This document shows, piece by piece, positions 33,804 to 42,321 of a stretch of DNA of 54,779 nucleotides (position 1 is the first letter of the stretch; each line of letters begins with the position of its first letter). The position numbers were made by a program, and so were the translations under genes. This stretch comes from Croceicoccus hydrothermalis (lineage in GTDB: Bacteria; Pseudomonadota; Alphaproteobacteria; Sphingomonadales; Sphingomonadaceae). The stretch covers positions 1 to 54,779 of the forward strand of contig NZ_JAIQCI010000022.1 of assembly GCF_022378335.1 (NCBI RefSeq). Reading direction: 5' to 3'. Below the pieces are notes generated by a model. It saw only the letters and a program-made list of their open reading frames with translations, was not told the origin of the DNA and ran no database searches.

Positions 33804-34562
33804 ATGGATGTCTTCTCGCGCCTGCCTGCCCGTTCGCTGTTCCGCATGGACCGTGTGTTCATCGGCGTGATGATTCTTGCCGCACTGGCGCTGGCCGCGA
33901 ATGGATGGATCGCGGACCATCCGGAGCATGATCCGCGCGCGCCCCTGTCCTTGAACGGGCCGGAAGGGATGGCGACATCCCGCAAGCTGGCCGCATTGCG
34001 CACCGACCCGACGCAGTGCCGCGTCGCGCTGGAACAGGCGGAGATTGCGTTCGACGACCTCGATCCGGTGGGGGAGGGGGCATGTCGCCGCGACGACCGG
34101 CTGCGCGTTGCGCCGGTGCCGGAGCGGGGCCTGGCCTTTGCGCCGGCGCGTCCGGAAACGACCTGCGCGGTGCAGGCGGCGCTGACCTGGTGGCTGGATA
34201 AAAGCGTGCAGCCGGTGGCGGAGGAATTGCTGAACAGCCGCGTCGCCCGGATCGAGCAGCTCGGCACCTATAGCTGCCGCCGCGTGAATGGCGCCGACAC
34301 CGGCCGGTGGAGCGAGCATGCCACGGGCAACGCCATCGACATCGCCGCATTCGTGCTGAATGACGGACGCCGCATATCGGTGCAAAGTGACTGGTGGACC
34401 GGCGCGGGTACGCCCGATGCGGAGGGCGCGTTCCTCGCCGCGGTGCGGGACGGGGCGTGCGATGCGTTCGGGACGGTTTTATCGCCCGATTACAATGCGT
34501 TGCATGCCGATCATTTCCATTTCGATCAGGCGCCGCGCGGCTTCGGCTCGTTCTGCCGGTAG
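33804..34562 (+). CDS. Extensin-like family protein
   Basis: This 252-residue protein has an N-terminal transmembrane or signal segment (VFIGVMILAALALAANGWIA) and a C-terminal extensin-like domain (CAVQAALTWWLDKSVQPVAEELL, GTYSCRRVNGADTGRWSEHATGNAIDIAAFVL, LHADHFHFDQ) resembling peptidase M15-like folds with possible metal-binding His and Asp. The ATG at 33804 lies two bases after the dnaE2 stop; an ATG at 33846 is the alternative. It may be read through from the SOS operon. Function is likely in cell-envelope remodelling but unknown. Confidence 0.8.
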   Translation: MDVFSRLPARSLFRMDRVFIGVMILAALALAANGWIADHPEHDPRAPLSLNGPEGMATSRKLAALRTDPTQCRVALEQAEIAFDDLDPVGEGACRRDDRLRVAPVPERGLAFAPARPETTCAVQAALTWWLDKSVQPVAEELLNSRVARIEQLGTYSCRRVNGADTGRWSEHATGNAIDIAAFVLNDGRRISVQSDWWTGAGTPDAEGAFLAAVRDGACDAFGTVLSPDYNALHADHFHFDQAPRGFGSFCR

Positions 34563-34563
34563 G

Positions 34564-35253
34564 TCAGACCGCCTCGAACGCATAGCCGGCCGAGCGCACC
34601 GTGCGGACCGGATCGGTGCTGTTCTCGATGGTCAGCCCCTTTCGCAGGCGGCGAATATGCACATCGACGGTACGCAATTCGATGTCGCTCCCCGTGCCCC
34701 ATACGGCGTCGAGCAATTGCACGCGCGAAAACACGCGGCCGGGATGCTCCATGAAGAATTTCAGCAGGCGAAACTCGGTCGGTCCCAGTTGCAGCGATTG
34801 CCCGCGCCGCGTGGCCCGGTGGCTCGTCGCGTCGAGCCGGATATCGCCGACCTCCAGCATCTCACCGGCGAGCGCGGGCCGCACCCGCCGCAGCACGGCT
34901 CCGACGCGCGCAATCAGCTCGCGCGGGGAAAACGGCTTGGTCAGGTAATCGTCCGCACCGGTTTCGAGACCCCGGATCCGGTCCTCTTCCGCGTCGCGCG
35001 CGGTCAGCATGACGATCGGGACATGCGCCGTGCCCTTTCCCCGGCGCAGGCGGCGACAAATCTCGATCCCGCTCGTCCCCTCCACCATCCAGTCGAGAAT
35101 GACGAGATCGGGGGCCTGTTCCTCGGCCAGAAGCAGCGCCTCGTCGCCATCGGGGGTGGAGATGACCTTGTAGCCTTCGGCCTCGAACCGATATTGCAGC
35201 AACTCGGCAAGCGACAGATCGTCTTCGACGAGGAGAAGGCGGGGGGAGGGCAC
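34564..35253 (-). CDS. phoB: Phosphate-regulon response regulator PhoB
   Basis: The 229-residue regulator has a receiver domain with acidic pocket VEDD (9-12), phosphoacceptor Asp54 (VILDWMVEG) and Lys106 (LTKPFSPREL), followed by an OmpR-type winged helix (LGPTEFRLLKFFMEHPGRVF, VDVHIRRLRKGL). After phosphorylation by PhoR it binds Pho boxes, one of which lies upstream of pstS here. The GTG at 35253 is preceded by AGGAG; the longer ATG-like frame at 35286 is less likely. It is the last gene of the pst-pho operon. Confidence 0.93.
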   Translation of the reverse strand: MPSPRLLLVEDDLSLAELLQYRFEAEGYKVISTPDGDEALLLAEEQAPDLVILDWMVEGTSGIEICRRLRRGKGTAHVPIVMLTARDAEEDRIRGLETGADDYLTKPFSPRELIARVGAVLRRVRPALAGEMLEVGDIRLDATSHRATRRGQSLQLGPTEFRLLKFFMEHPGRVFSRVQLLDAVWGTGSDIELRTVDVHIRRLRKGLTIENSTDPVRTVRSAGYAFEAV

Positions 35254-35334
35254 GTCTGGAACTCCTGTATTCGCGAAACCGGGCACAGCTTCACACGCGC
35301 AACGTTACCGCCTTATGACAATTGCGACCGTGTT

Positions 35335-36003
35335 TTAACCGCGATCTTCGTCGGGCGGGTAATCGCCTGTCGCCGCAAAATGGACCATCTCGGCGACATT
35401 CGTCGCATGGTCGCCGACGCGCTCGATATTGCGGGCAACGAAGAGCAATTGGGCCGCGCTGCTGATCGTGGCCGGGTTTTCGACCATATGCGTCACGAGA
35501 TTTCGAAAGATGCTGTCATAGAACGCATCGACCTTTTCATCCATGGCGATGACCTCGCGGGCAAGAACCGGGTCACGCGCGGCATAGGCGGTGAGCACGT
35601 CATGCACCATTTCGGTCGCGACCTCGCCCATTGCGGGAAGGAGCGTGAGCGGTTCGAAATGGCGGCGCCCCTCAATCTTTCCGACGCGTTTCGCGATGTT
35701 CTTCGCATAATCGCCGATGCGTTCCACGACGCCGGCGATCTTCAGCGCGGCAATCACCTCGCGCAGATCGTCGGCCATCGGGGCGCGCAGGGCGATGATG
35801 CGCACGGCGAGCCGATCCACCTCGGTTTCGAGCGCGTCGATCTCCCTGTCGCGCTTCACGACCTTTTCGGCGAGATCTTCATCGCCGTTGACCATCGCGT
35901 CCAATGCTTCCTGAACCGACAGTTCGGACAGGCCACCCATCTCCGCGATCAGGCCGCGCAGCCGGGTGATGTCCTCTTCGAACGCCTTGACCGTATGTTC
36001 CAT
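35335..36003 (-). CDS. phoU: Phosphate signalling protein PhoU
   Basis: The 222-residue helical protein has two repeats of the PhoU motif with metal-binding acids (RDREIDALETEVDRLAVRII, VERIGDYAKNIAKRV; MDEKVDAFYDSIFRNLV, NIERVGDHATNVAEMVHF). It couples the Pst transporter to PhoR signalling and limits phosphate uptake. The ATG at 36003 overlaps the last base of the pstB stop codon (TGATG), so translation is coupled. Confidence 0.95.
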   Translation of the reverse strand: MEHTVKAFEEDITRLRGLIAEMGGLSELSVQEALDAMVNGDEDLAEKVVKRDREIDALETEVDRLAVRIIALRAPMADDLREVIAALKIAGVVERIGDYAKNIAKRVGKIEGRRHFEPLTLLPAMGEVATEMVHDVLTAYAARDPVLAREVIAMDEKVDAFYDSIFRNLVTHMVENPATISSAAQLLFVARNIERVGDHATNVAEMVHFAATGDYPPDEDRG

Positions 36004-36824
36004 CAACCGTACCGCCCGGTAATGTAATCCTTCGTCCGCTCTTCACGGGGATTGGTGAATATCGCGCTTGTCTTGTCGTATTCGACTAGATTGCCAAGAT
36101 GAAAAAAGGCTGTGCGCTGGGATACGCGTGCGGCCTGCTGCATCGAGTGGGTAACGATGACGATGGCATAATTGCCGCGAAGATCGTCGATCAGTTCCTC
36201 GATCCGGGCCGTGGCGATGGGGTCGAGCGCAGAACACGGCTCGTCCATGAGGATCACTTCGGGATCGACCGCGATGGCGCGGGCAATACACAGGCGCTGT
36301 TGCTGCCCGCCCGAAAGCGCGGTGCCCGAATCGCTCAACCTGTCCTTCACCTCTTCCCACAGGCCCGCGCGTTGGAGCGAGCGTTCGACGATCTCGTCCA
36401 TCTCCGACTTGCCGGACGCAAGACCGTGGATGCGCGGCCCGTAGGCGATGTTTTCGTAGATCGACTTGGGAAACGGGTTGGGTTTCTGAAACACCATGCC
36501 GACCCGCGCGCGCAATTGCACGACGTCCATTCTCGACCGGTAGATATCCTTCCCGTCGAGGAGAATTTCCCCGTCCACGCGGGCGGCCGCGATGGTGTCG
36601 TTCATGCGATTGAGGCTGCGCAGGAATGTCGACTTGCCGCAACCCGACGGCCCGATGAACGCGGTGACATAGCGGGTGTGAATGTCGATCGACACATTAT
36701 CGATCGCTTTCTTTTCCCCGTAATAGACCGACACGTTGCGCGCCGCCATCTTTGCAGGGCCGGCATCGGCGAAGGGGTTTTCCGCGTCCTCGCCATGCGT
36801 TTCGTCGAGATTCTGATCCGTCAT
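36003..36824 (-). CDS. pstB: Phosphate ABC transporter ATP-binding protein PstB
   Basis: The 273-residue ATPase drives phosphate import with PstSCA. It has Walker [10 protein letters not shown] (58-66), the Q-loop in [10 protein letters not shown], signature LSGGQQQR, Walker [14 protein letters not shown] and the H-loop VTHSMQQA. The ATG at 36824 follows the pstA stop by 9 bp; a TTG three codons before is possible. The first 25 residues form a polar extension relative to shorter homologues. Confidence 0.95.
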   Translation of the reverse strand: MTDQNLDETHGEDAENPFADAGPAKMAARNVSVYYGEKKAIDNVSIDIHTRYVTAFIGPSGCGKSTFLRSLNRMNDTIAAARVDGEILLDGKDIYRSRMDVVQLRARVGMVFQKPNPFPKSIYENIAYGPRIHGLASGKSEMDEIVERSLQRAGLWEEVKDRLSDSGTALSGGQQQRLCIARAIAVDPEVILMDEPCSALDPIATARIEELIDDLRGNYAIVIVTHSMQQAARVSQRTAFFHLGNLVEYDKTSAIFTNPREERTKDYITGRYG

Positions 36825-36833
36825 TTTCAACAC

Positions 36834-38117
36834 TCACCAGCGCCTTTCGAAGCGATTGCGCAGATAGATGGCCAGCCCGTTCATCAATAGCAGGAAAACG
36901 AGCAGCACGATGATCGCCGCCGAGGTCCGTTCGACGAAACCGCGATTGATTTCGTCCGACCACAGGAAAATCTGCACCGGCAATACGCTGGATGGCGAGG
37001 TAAAGCCATCCGGCGGCGTCGCGACAAAGGCACGCATCCCGATCATGAGCAGCGGCGCGGTTTCGCCCAATGCGCGGGCCATGCCGATGATCGTGCCGGT
37101 CAGAATGCCGGGCAGCGCGAGGGGCAGGACATGATGAAACACCACCTGCACCTTCGACGCGCCGATCGCGAGCGCGCCATCGCGAATCGACGGGGGCACG
37201 GCCTTGATCGCGTTGCGGCCCGAAATCACGATGACTGGCATCGTCATCAGCGCCAGCGTCATGCCGCCAATGAGCGGGGCCGAACGATAGTTTGGAAAGA
37301 TCGCCAGGAACACGGCGAGGCCGAGCAGGCCGAAGATGATGGACGGCACCGCGGCGAGGTTGTTGATCGACACCTCGATAATGTCGGTCCACTTGTTCCG
37401 CGGGGCGTATTCCTCGAGGTAAAGCGCCGACAGCACGCCGATGGGAAAGGCGAGCGCCAATGTCACCACCATGGTGAGCAGCGACCCCTTGAGCGCGCCC
37501 CAGATTCCGGCCTGCTGCGAATTGGTGGCGTCGGCGCGCGACAGGAAGCCCCAGTCGACCGCGCGATAGAGCGCGCCTTCGGCCTGAAGCCGATCGGCGA
37601 GAACGCGCATCTCGGCCGCGCCTTCGCCGCGCATGCCGGACGCGAGATCCTCGCTCACGGGTACGGACACGGTCTGCTCCCCGCGGAGCATCTCGGGATC
37701 GGCGATCAGCTGATCGGCGAGATTGCGCCATGCCGCCGCATTGAGCTCGTCCGCCGCGTCCTGACCATAGGCTTCGGTCGCGGAAAATTGCAGGATGTCG
37801 GCAAGCCCCGCCGATTCCAGCGCGGATTGCGCGCCCGGCTGCGAAAGGCGCGTTTCGTCGATGGTGAGCCACGCGGCGGCAAAATCGACCGGCACGCGCA
37901 TCTCGGCGCGCGCAAACCCGGCAATCCCGTTCGAGGTCATGACGAAAAGCAGGAACGCCAGCACGAGCGCGGAGAAGATCACCGAACCCATCGCCAGATA
38001 TTTGAACCGCTTTTCCGCGGCATAGCGTTTCTTCAGCCGGGCTGCGATACGCGCATTGCGTGCCTCGCGCTGTGCATCGACGCTTGTGGTGGTCTCGCTC
38101 ATGGCAGGCTCACTCAT
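36834..38117 (-). CDS. pstA: Phosphate ABC transporter permease PstA
   Basis: This 427-residue inner-membrane permease has a cytoplasmic N-terminus, one membrane helix (about 40-65), a large periplasmic insert (70-190) as in long alphaproteobacterial PstA, and then the BPD_transp_1 domain (LTMVVTLALAFPIGVLSALYL, with EAA-like motif GASKVQVVFHHVLPLALPGILTG). It overlaps the pstC stop by eight bases, and a second ATG is at 38102. It pairs with PstC to form the phosphate channel. Confidence 0.92.
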   Translation of the reverse strand: MSEPAMSETTTSVDAQREARNARIAARLKKRYAAEKRFKYLAMGSVIFSALVLAFLLFVMTSNGIAGFARAEMRVPVDFAAAWLTIDETRLSQPGAQSALESAGLADILQFSATEAYGQDAADELNAAAWRNLADQLIADPEMLRGEQTVSVPVSEDLASGMRGEGAAEMRVLADRLQAEGALYRAVDWGFLSRADATNSQQAGIWGALKGSLLTMVVTLALAFPIGVLSALYLEEYAPRNKWTDIIEVSINNLAAVPSIIFGLLGLAVFLAIFPNYRSAPLIGGMTLALMTMPVIVISGRNAIKAVPPSIRDGALAIGASKVQVVFHHVLPLALPGILTGTIIGMARALGETAPLLMIGMRAFVATPPDGFTSPSSVLPVQIFLWSDEINRGFVERTSAAIIVLLVFLLLMNGLAIYLRNRFERRW

Positions 38118-39231
38118 ACGCTTCGCGGTAACGTTTCACCACGCGCAGCGCGATGAAATTGAGGATGAGGGTCACGGTGAACAACACCATGCCCAGCGCA
38201 AAGGCCGACAGCGTCGCGGGGTGGTCGAAACTGCCCTCGCCGGTCAGCATGGCGACGATCTGATAGGTGACGGTGGTCATGCTTTCGAACGGATTGCCGG
38301 TGAGGTTGGCGGCGGCGCCGGCGGCCATCACCACGATCATGGTTTCGCCGATGGCGCGGCTCACGGCGAGCATCACGCCTGCCACGATACCGGGAAGCGC
38401 CGCGGGGATCAGCACCTTGCGGATGGTTTCCGACTTCGTCGCGCCCATCGCAAGGCTGCCGTCGCGCATCGAGGATGGCACGGACGCAATGGAATCGTCC
38501 GCCATCGAGGATACGAACGGGATGATCATCACCCCCATGACGAGGCCGGCGGCAATCGCGCTCTCGCTGCTGGCGTTGGAAATGCCGACGGCGCGGGCCC
38601 AGTCGCGGATGACCGGCGCCACGGTCAGCGCCGCGAAATAGCCATAGACCACGGTGGGCACGCCGGCGAGAATTTCCAGCATCGGCTTCATCACCCGGCG
38701 CAGGCGGTCGTTCGCATATTGCGTGAGGTAGATCGCGCTGAACAGGCCGAGCGGGATCGCGACCAGCATGGCGATGATCGCACCGATGTAGATCGTGCCC
38801 CAGAACAGGGGGAGCGCGCCGTAATCCTCGCCCGAGGTATAGGCCGGATCGCCCATCGGATTGGGCGACCACTGCGTGCCGAACAGAAAATCGATCGGCG
38901 ACACCATGCCGAAGAACCGCACGGTTTCGAACAGGAGCGAGACGAGAATGCCCAAAGTCGTCAGAATAGCGACCAACGAGGCCAGCAGCAGTGCCAGCAT
39001 CACGGTGCGTTCCACCCGCGTCCGGGCGGTAAACTCGGGCTTTATACGCAGGAACGACCACACGCCCGCGGCAAAACCGATGAGCAGGGTCACCACGATC
39101 CCGATAATGCCATAGCGGGTCAGCGCGTCGCGGGCCGGCTCGATCAGCGGCTGCGCAAGCGGGTTGAACACACCCTGCGCGTTGCCGCGCGCGACGGCCA
39201 TGGCCTCGGCGATGATGCTGTCGCGGGTCAT
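38110..39231 (-). CDS. pstC: Phosphate ABC transporter permease PstC, main part
   Basis: From the ATG at 39231 this is a 373-residue permease with an N-terminal helix (YGIIGIVVTLLIGFAAGVW), a second helix (TVMLALLLASLVAILTTLGILVSLL), a periplasmic loop, and the BPD_transp_1 domain (GTIYIGAIIAMLVAIPLGLFSA, motif GATKSETIRKVLIPAALPGIVAG). It lacks the N-terminal pair of helices seen in long PstC proteins; these are encoded by the overlapping frame at 39228-39491. The ATG overlaps that frame's stop (ATGA). Either the gene is frameshifted or it is naturally split. Confidence 0.88.
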   Translation of the reverse strand: MTRDSIIAEAMAVARGNAQGVFNPLAQPLIEPARDALTRYGIIGIVVTLLIGFAAGVWSFLRIKPEFTARTRVERTVMLALLLASLVAILTTLGILVSLLFETVRFFGMVSPIDFLFGTQWSPNPMGDPAYTSGEDYGALPLFWGTIYIGAIIAMLVAIPLGLFSAIYLTQYANDRLRRVMKPMLEILAGVPTVVYGYFAALTVAPVIRDWARAVGISNASSESAIAAGLVMGVMIIPFVSSMADDSIASVPSSMRDGSLAMGATKSETIRKVLIPAALPGIVAGVMLAVSRAIGETMIVVMAAGAAANLTGNPFESMTTVTYQIVAMLTGEGSFDHPATLSAFALGMVLFTVTLILNFIALRVVKRYREAYE

Positions 39232-39491
39232 GCCGAATTCGGAAGGGCGCCCGCCGCGGGATGCGAGGTGACGGCCTGCATCACGAGCTGCGGGCTGATG
39301 ATGGCCCACACGGTCGCGAACAGGACGGCGGGGACAAACACCCACAGACCGACGTACCACGCATGATACGACGGCAGCGAATGCAACCGGCCAGGCGTGG
39401 AGGAGACCATGGCCCAGGCGCGCGAACGCGCCGCCAGCCACCCGACCAGACCCAGGCCGAGAGCGAGAAGGACAAAGATGGCTGGAGACAT
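39228..39491 (-). CDS. N-terminal segment of PstC in a separate frame
   Basis: This 87-residue frame encodes two membrane helices (AIFVLLALGLGLVGWLAA, WYVGLWVFVPAVLFATVW) joined by LHSLPSYHAWYV, a sequence I know from the start of long alphaproteobacterial PstC proteins. It ends ...GALPNSA and a TGA that overlaps the ATG of the main pstC frame. The two frames join at the point where homologues are continuous, and a one-base change would fuse them. It may be a frameshift, a sequencing error or a split gene. Confidence 0.7.
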   Translation of the reverse strand: MSPAIFVLLALGLGLVGWLAARSRAWAMVSSTPGRLHSLPSYHAWYVGLWVFVPAVLFATVWAIISPQLVMQAVTSHPAAGALPNSA

Positions 39492-39512
39492 GACGGCGGG
39501 TCTATATCCGGA

Positions 39513-40556
39513 TTATTTCAGAACCGAGGCATCGAGCAGCGTCAGGTTCTTCGCCGTGTCGGCGGTCCGCGCCTGCACCGCATCCGACGATGCGATCATG
39601 CCCCGCCCGGTCAACATGCCGTCGCGGCCCCAGTTATCGATCCAGGTCTGGATATATTCCTTAAGCCCCGGAACCGCGTCCATGTGCTGCTTCTTCACAT
39701 AGAGATAGAGCGGACGGGCGCCGGGATAGGCGTTGCTGGCGATGTTTTCGTAGGTCGGCTCCACCCCGCCGAGCGGCTGTCCATGAAGGCGCTGTGCATT
39801 TTCCTCAAGGAAGCTGTAGCCGAAGACACCGACGGCCTGCGGATTGGCGACGAGCTTCTGCACGATGAGATTGTCGTTCTCGCCCTGCTCGACGAACTTG
39901 CCGTCCTTGCGGACCTCGGTGCAGATGGCTTCGTATTCTTCCTCGTTGCCGTCCTTGAGCGCGGCGGTCGCGTCGTCGGTCTTGCACCCGGCGGTCATGA
40001 TCAGCTCGGCGAGCGCATCGCGCGTGCCGGACGAGGGCGGCGGGCCGTACACCAGGATCGGCTGATTCGGGAAAGCGGGGTTGATGTCGTTCCAGTTCTG
40101 CGCGGTGTTTTCCTCGCCGAACGGGCGGGCCGCGATCGCCTGGTAGAATTCGCGCGGCGTAAGTTCGAGCTTCAGCCCGTCGGCGGCGGATGCAATGGCG
40201 ATGCCGTCCATGCCCACCTCAAGCTCGACGATATCGGTCACGCCATTGTTCTGACAGGTTTCGAATTCGGACGCCTTCATCCGGCGCGAGGCATTCGCGA
40301 TGTCGGGATGCGAGACGCCGACGCCGGCGCAGAACAGGTTGATACCGCCGCCCGTGCCGGTCGATTCGATGATCGGCGAGGGATATTGCGGATAGCTACG
40401 GGCGAATTCCTCTGCCGCCGCCTTGGCGAAGGGGTAGACGGTGGACGATCCAACAGCCTTGATCTGCTCCCGCGAGGAAGACTGCGCCCCGTCGCACGCG
40501 GCAAGCGCGACCGTGCCCAGAAGGACGGGCAGGCTCTTGAACAGGATATTCGTCAT
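39513..40556 (-). CDS. pstS: Phosphate-binding protein PstS
   Basis: The 347-residue periplasmic binding protein has an N-terminal lipoprotein signal with lipobox VALAAC. Phosphate-contact loops are visible: AVGSSTVYPFAKAAAEEFA, ESTGTGGGINLFC, NASRRMKASEFE and PPSSGTRDALAEL. It delivers phosphate to PstCA. I chose the ATG at 40556, which is preceded by GGA; another ATG lies six codons upstream. A near-consensus Pho box is at 40650-40667, so expression should rise under phosphate limitation. Confidence 0.95.
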   Translation of the reverse strand: MTNILFKSLPVLLGTVALAACDGAQSSSREQIKAVGSSTVYPFAKAAAEEFARSYPQYPSPIIESTGTGGGINLFCAGVGVSHPDIANASRRMKASEFETCQNNGVTDIVELEVGMDGIAIASAADGLKLELTPREFYQAIAARPFGEENTAQNWNDINPAFPNQPILVYGPPPSSGTRDALAELIMTAGCKTDDATAALKDGNEEEYEAICTEVRKDGKFVEQGENDNLIVQKLVANPQAVGVFGYSFLEENAQRLHGQPLGGVEPTYENIASNAYPGARPLYLYVKKQHMDAVPGLKEYIQTWIDNWGRDGMLTGRGMIASSDAVQARTADTAKNLTLLDASVLK

Positions 40557-40649
40557 CGATTCGATTCCTTGCATGCAATTTTCAAAGGCCGGAACACCGG
40601 ACAGTTTCGCGCGTATTGTTTAAGCCGTGTCGCGCCATGCGCGGCCCCC

Positions 40650-40667
40650 ATGACAGCTTTATGACAG
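40650..40667 (-). promoter_or_regulatory. Pho box upstream of pstS
   Basis: The minus strand reads CTGTCATAAAGCTGTCAT, two CTGTCAT repeats separated by four bases, matching the PhoB consensus. It lies 94 bp upstream of the chosen pstS start, after the phoR stop. Confidence 0.92.
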
Positions 40668-40707
40668 TGACTCAACCGGGAGTGCACACGCCGCGCAAAC
40701 CGGTCCC

Positions 40708-41925
40708 TCAACCGGCGCGATGACCGGGCGCACTATCGCCCGCATCCCCCTGTAACGGAAGGCGAACCGTGATCGCGGTGCCTTCGCCCAGCCTGCTGCG
40801 GATGTCGAGCCGGCCGCGATGCCGTTCGACGATATGTTTCACGATCGCAAGGCCGAGCCCGGTGCCGCCCACGGCACGGCTGCGGCCGGGATCGGTACGA
40901 TAGAAGCGCCGGGTGAGGTGGGGCAGGTGTTCCGCCGCGATGCCCGCGCCTTGATCGGTCACCACCATTTCGGCCTGATCGTTGTCGAGGCGGGACAGGG
41001 TGATCGTCACCGGTGCGTCCTCCGCCCCGTATTTGAGCCCGTTGTCGACGAGATTGCGCAGGAGCTGATCGACCTGCTGCCGGTCGCCGCGCACGGGGAG
41101 GGGGGCGTCCGTACACTCGAGGTTGACGCGATGCTCGCCATGCAGTGCGGCGGTTCCGGACGCGACCGTGCGCGCCATGTCGCCGAGATCGAAGATGGCA
41201 GGCGGCAATTCGTGCTTTTCGGCCTCGATCCGCGAAAGCGACATCAGATCCTCGACCAGCGCCTGCAATCGCTTGCTTTCGCGCAGGATGGTGCGCAGGA
41301 AGCGAAGGCTGGTCTCGGGCGTGATGTGCGCGCCGCCGCCCGCCTCGATCAGCGTTTCGGCATATCCGATGATGGAGGCAAGCGGTGTGCGCAGCTCGTG
41401 GCTTGCGTTCGCGACGAAATCGGTATGGGCACGGCTGATGTCCGCCTCCGCCGTGCGATTGACGAGTTCGACCATTGTCGAGGTCGCGTCGATGGGGAGC
41501 AGCGACACGTGCCATATGCTGCGCGAACCGGTGAGACCGCGCACGATCGCCTGTCCGCCGCCCTCGCGGTCGAGCAGGCGGACCGCCTCGGGATGGCGAA
41601 GCGCGACGCGCGCGTCCTGCTGCACGATATGGCCGCCCAGCACTTCGCGCGCGGCGGCGTTGGCAAGGATGATGCGCCCGCTTTCGATCACGAGGTAGGG
41701 CAGGCCGAGCGGTTCGAGAAAATCGCGCAGCCGGTCGGTCTGAAACAAGGCATTGGGCGGGGGCGGCGCCTGCGTGTCTTTTTCCCGCGGCGTGAGGAAG
41801 AGCGAGGCGGCCCATATGGTGAGCACCGAAAGCCCGAGCCAGAACTCACCGGCAAGGACCATGATCGCGATCCCGCCCACGAAGGCGAGGAACAGACCCG
41901 GCAGGGGCAGGGGGCGGTGTTGCAT
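40708..41925 (-). CDS. phoR: Phosphate-regulon sensor histidine kinase PhoR
   Basis: This 405-residue membrane kinase has two N-terminal helices (about 8-45), a PAS-like domain (LEPLGLPYLVIESGRIILANAAAREVLG), the dimerisation helix with phosphoacceptor His176 (NASHELRTPLASIIGYAE) and an HATPase domain with N box QLLRNLVDNGLKYG and G boxes DQGAGI and GGTGLGLAIVKHIVERH. It phosphorylates PhoB when phosphate is low. It lies upstream of the pst genes, separated by a 133-bp gap holding the Pho box, whereas phoB is at the far end of the operon. Confidence 0.93.
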   Translation of the reverse strand: MQHRPLPLPGLFLAFVGGIAIMVLAGEFWLGLSVLTIWAASLFLTPREKDTQAPPPPNALFQTDRLRDFLEPLGLPYLVIESGRIILANAAAREVLGGHIVQQDARVALRHPEAVRLLDREGGGQAIVRGLTGSRSIWHVSLLPIDATSTMVELVNRTAEADISRAHTDFVANASHELRTPLASIIGYAETLIEAGGGAHITPETSLRFLRTILRESKRLQALVEDLMSLSRIEAEKHELPPAIFDLGDMARTVASGTAALHGEHRVNLECTDAPLPVRGDRQQVDQLLRNLVDNGLKYGAEDAPVTITLSRLDNDQAEMVVTDQGAGIAAEHLPHLTRRFYRTDPGRSRAVGGTGLGLAIVKHIVERHRGRLDIRSRLGEGTAITVRLPLQGDAGDSAPGHRAG

Positions 41926-42321
41926 GAATTCGAACCTGACCTCGTAGGTTGTTCATTCCCGGCACTTCGAAGCGATGTGCCCGTGCCGGCGGAGTTGTCG
42001 CGGCCCCGATGACGGATGCCACGCCCGCCTTAGGGGGGGAGTGGAGGCGATGCTATCTCCAATTCCCAGAAATCACCGTCGGGATCGGATGCGCGCCCGA
42101 TCGAACATGCCTTGCAAGACGGAGAGTGTGATTTGATTGCAACAGATACTTACGAATTGTTGCAGTTTTGTTGGAGGTGCCTTGTCTCCCTATGCGTCGC
42201 GACGCAATAGATACCGCAATCTTGGCCGGGAAGGGGGGCGGAAATTGTCGACCCGCGGGGCAGGAGACTCATGAGCTTCCGATTATCGGTGGCTGAGGAC
42301 TAGTTTAGGGGATTTTCCATC
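41926..42321. other. Divergent promoter region between phoR and the TonB receptor
   Basis: This 396-bp gap holds no convincing gene. Features seen are an AT-rich stretch at 42131-42175 with a 7-bp inverted repeat, a purine-rich GGAGG at 42172-42176 without a matching start, and AGGGGA at 42307-42312 ahead of the receptor GTG. It must contain promoters for both flanking genes. No Pho box consensus is present. Confidence 0.5.
42138..42164. promoter_or_regulatory. Inverted repeat, possible operator upstream of the TonB receptor
   Basis: TGCAACA (42138-42144) and TGTTGCA (42158-42164) form a perfect 7-bp dyad with 13 bases between, a spacing of about two helical turns centre to centre. It lies about 160-185 bp before the receptor start in the only AT-rich part of the gap. 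Confidence 0.4.

Noticed and set aside
35304..35321. Half Pho box (TTGTCATAAGG) upstream of phoB
   Set aside because: Only one half-site matches well; the second repeat agrees at about 4 of 7 positions, so an internal phoB promoter cannot be claimed.
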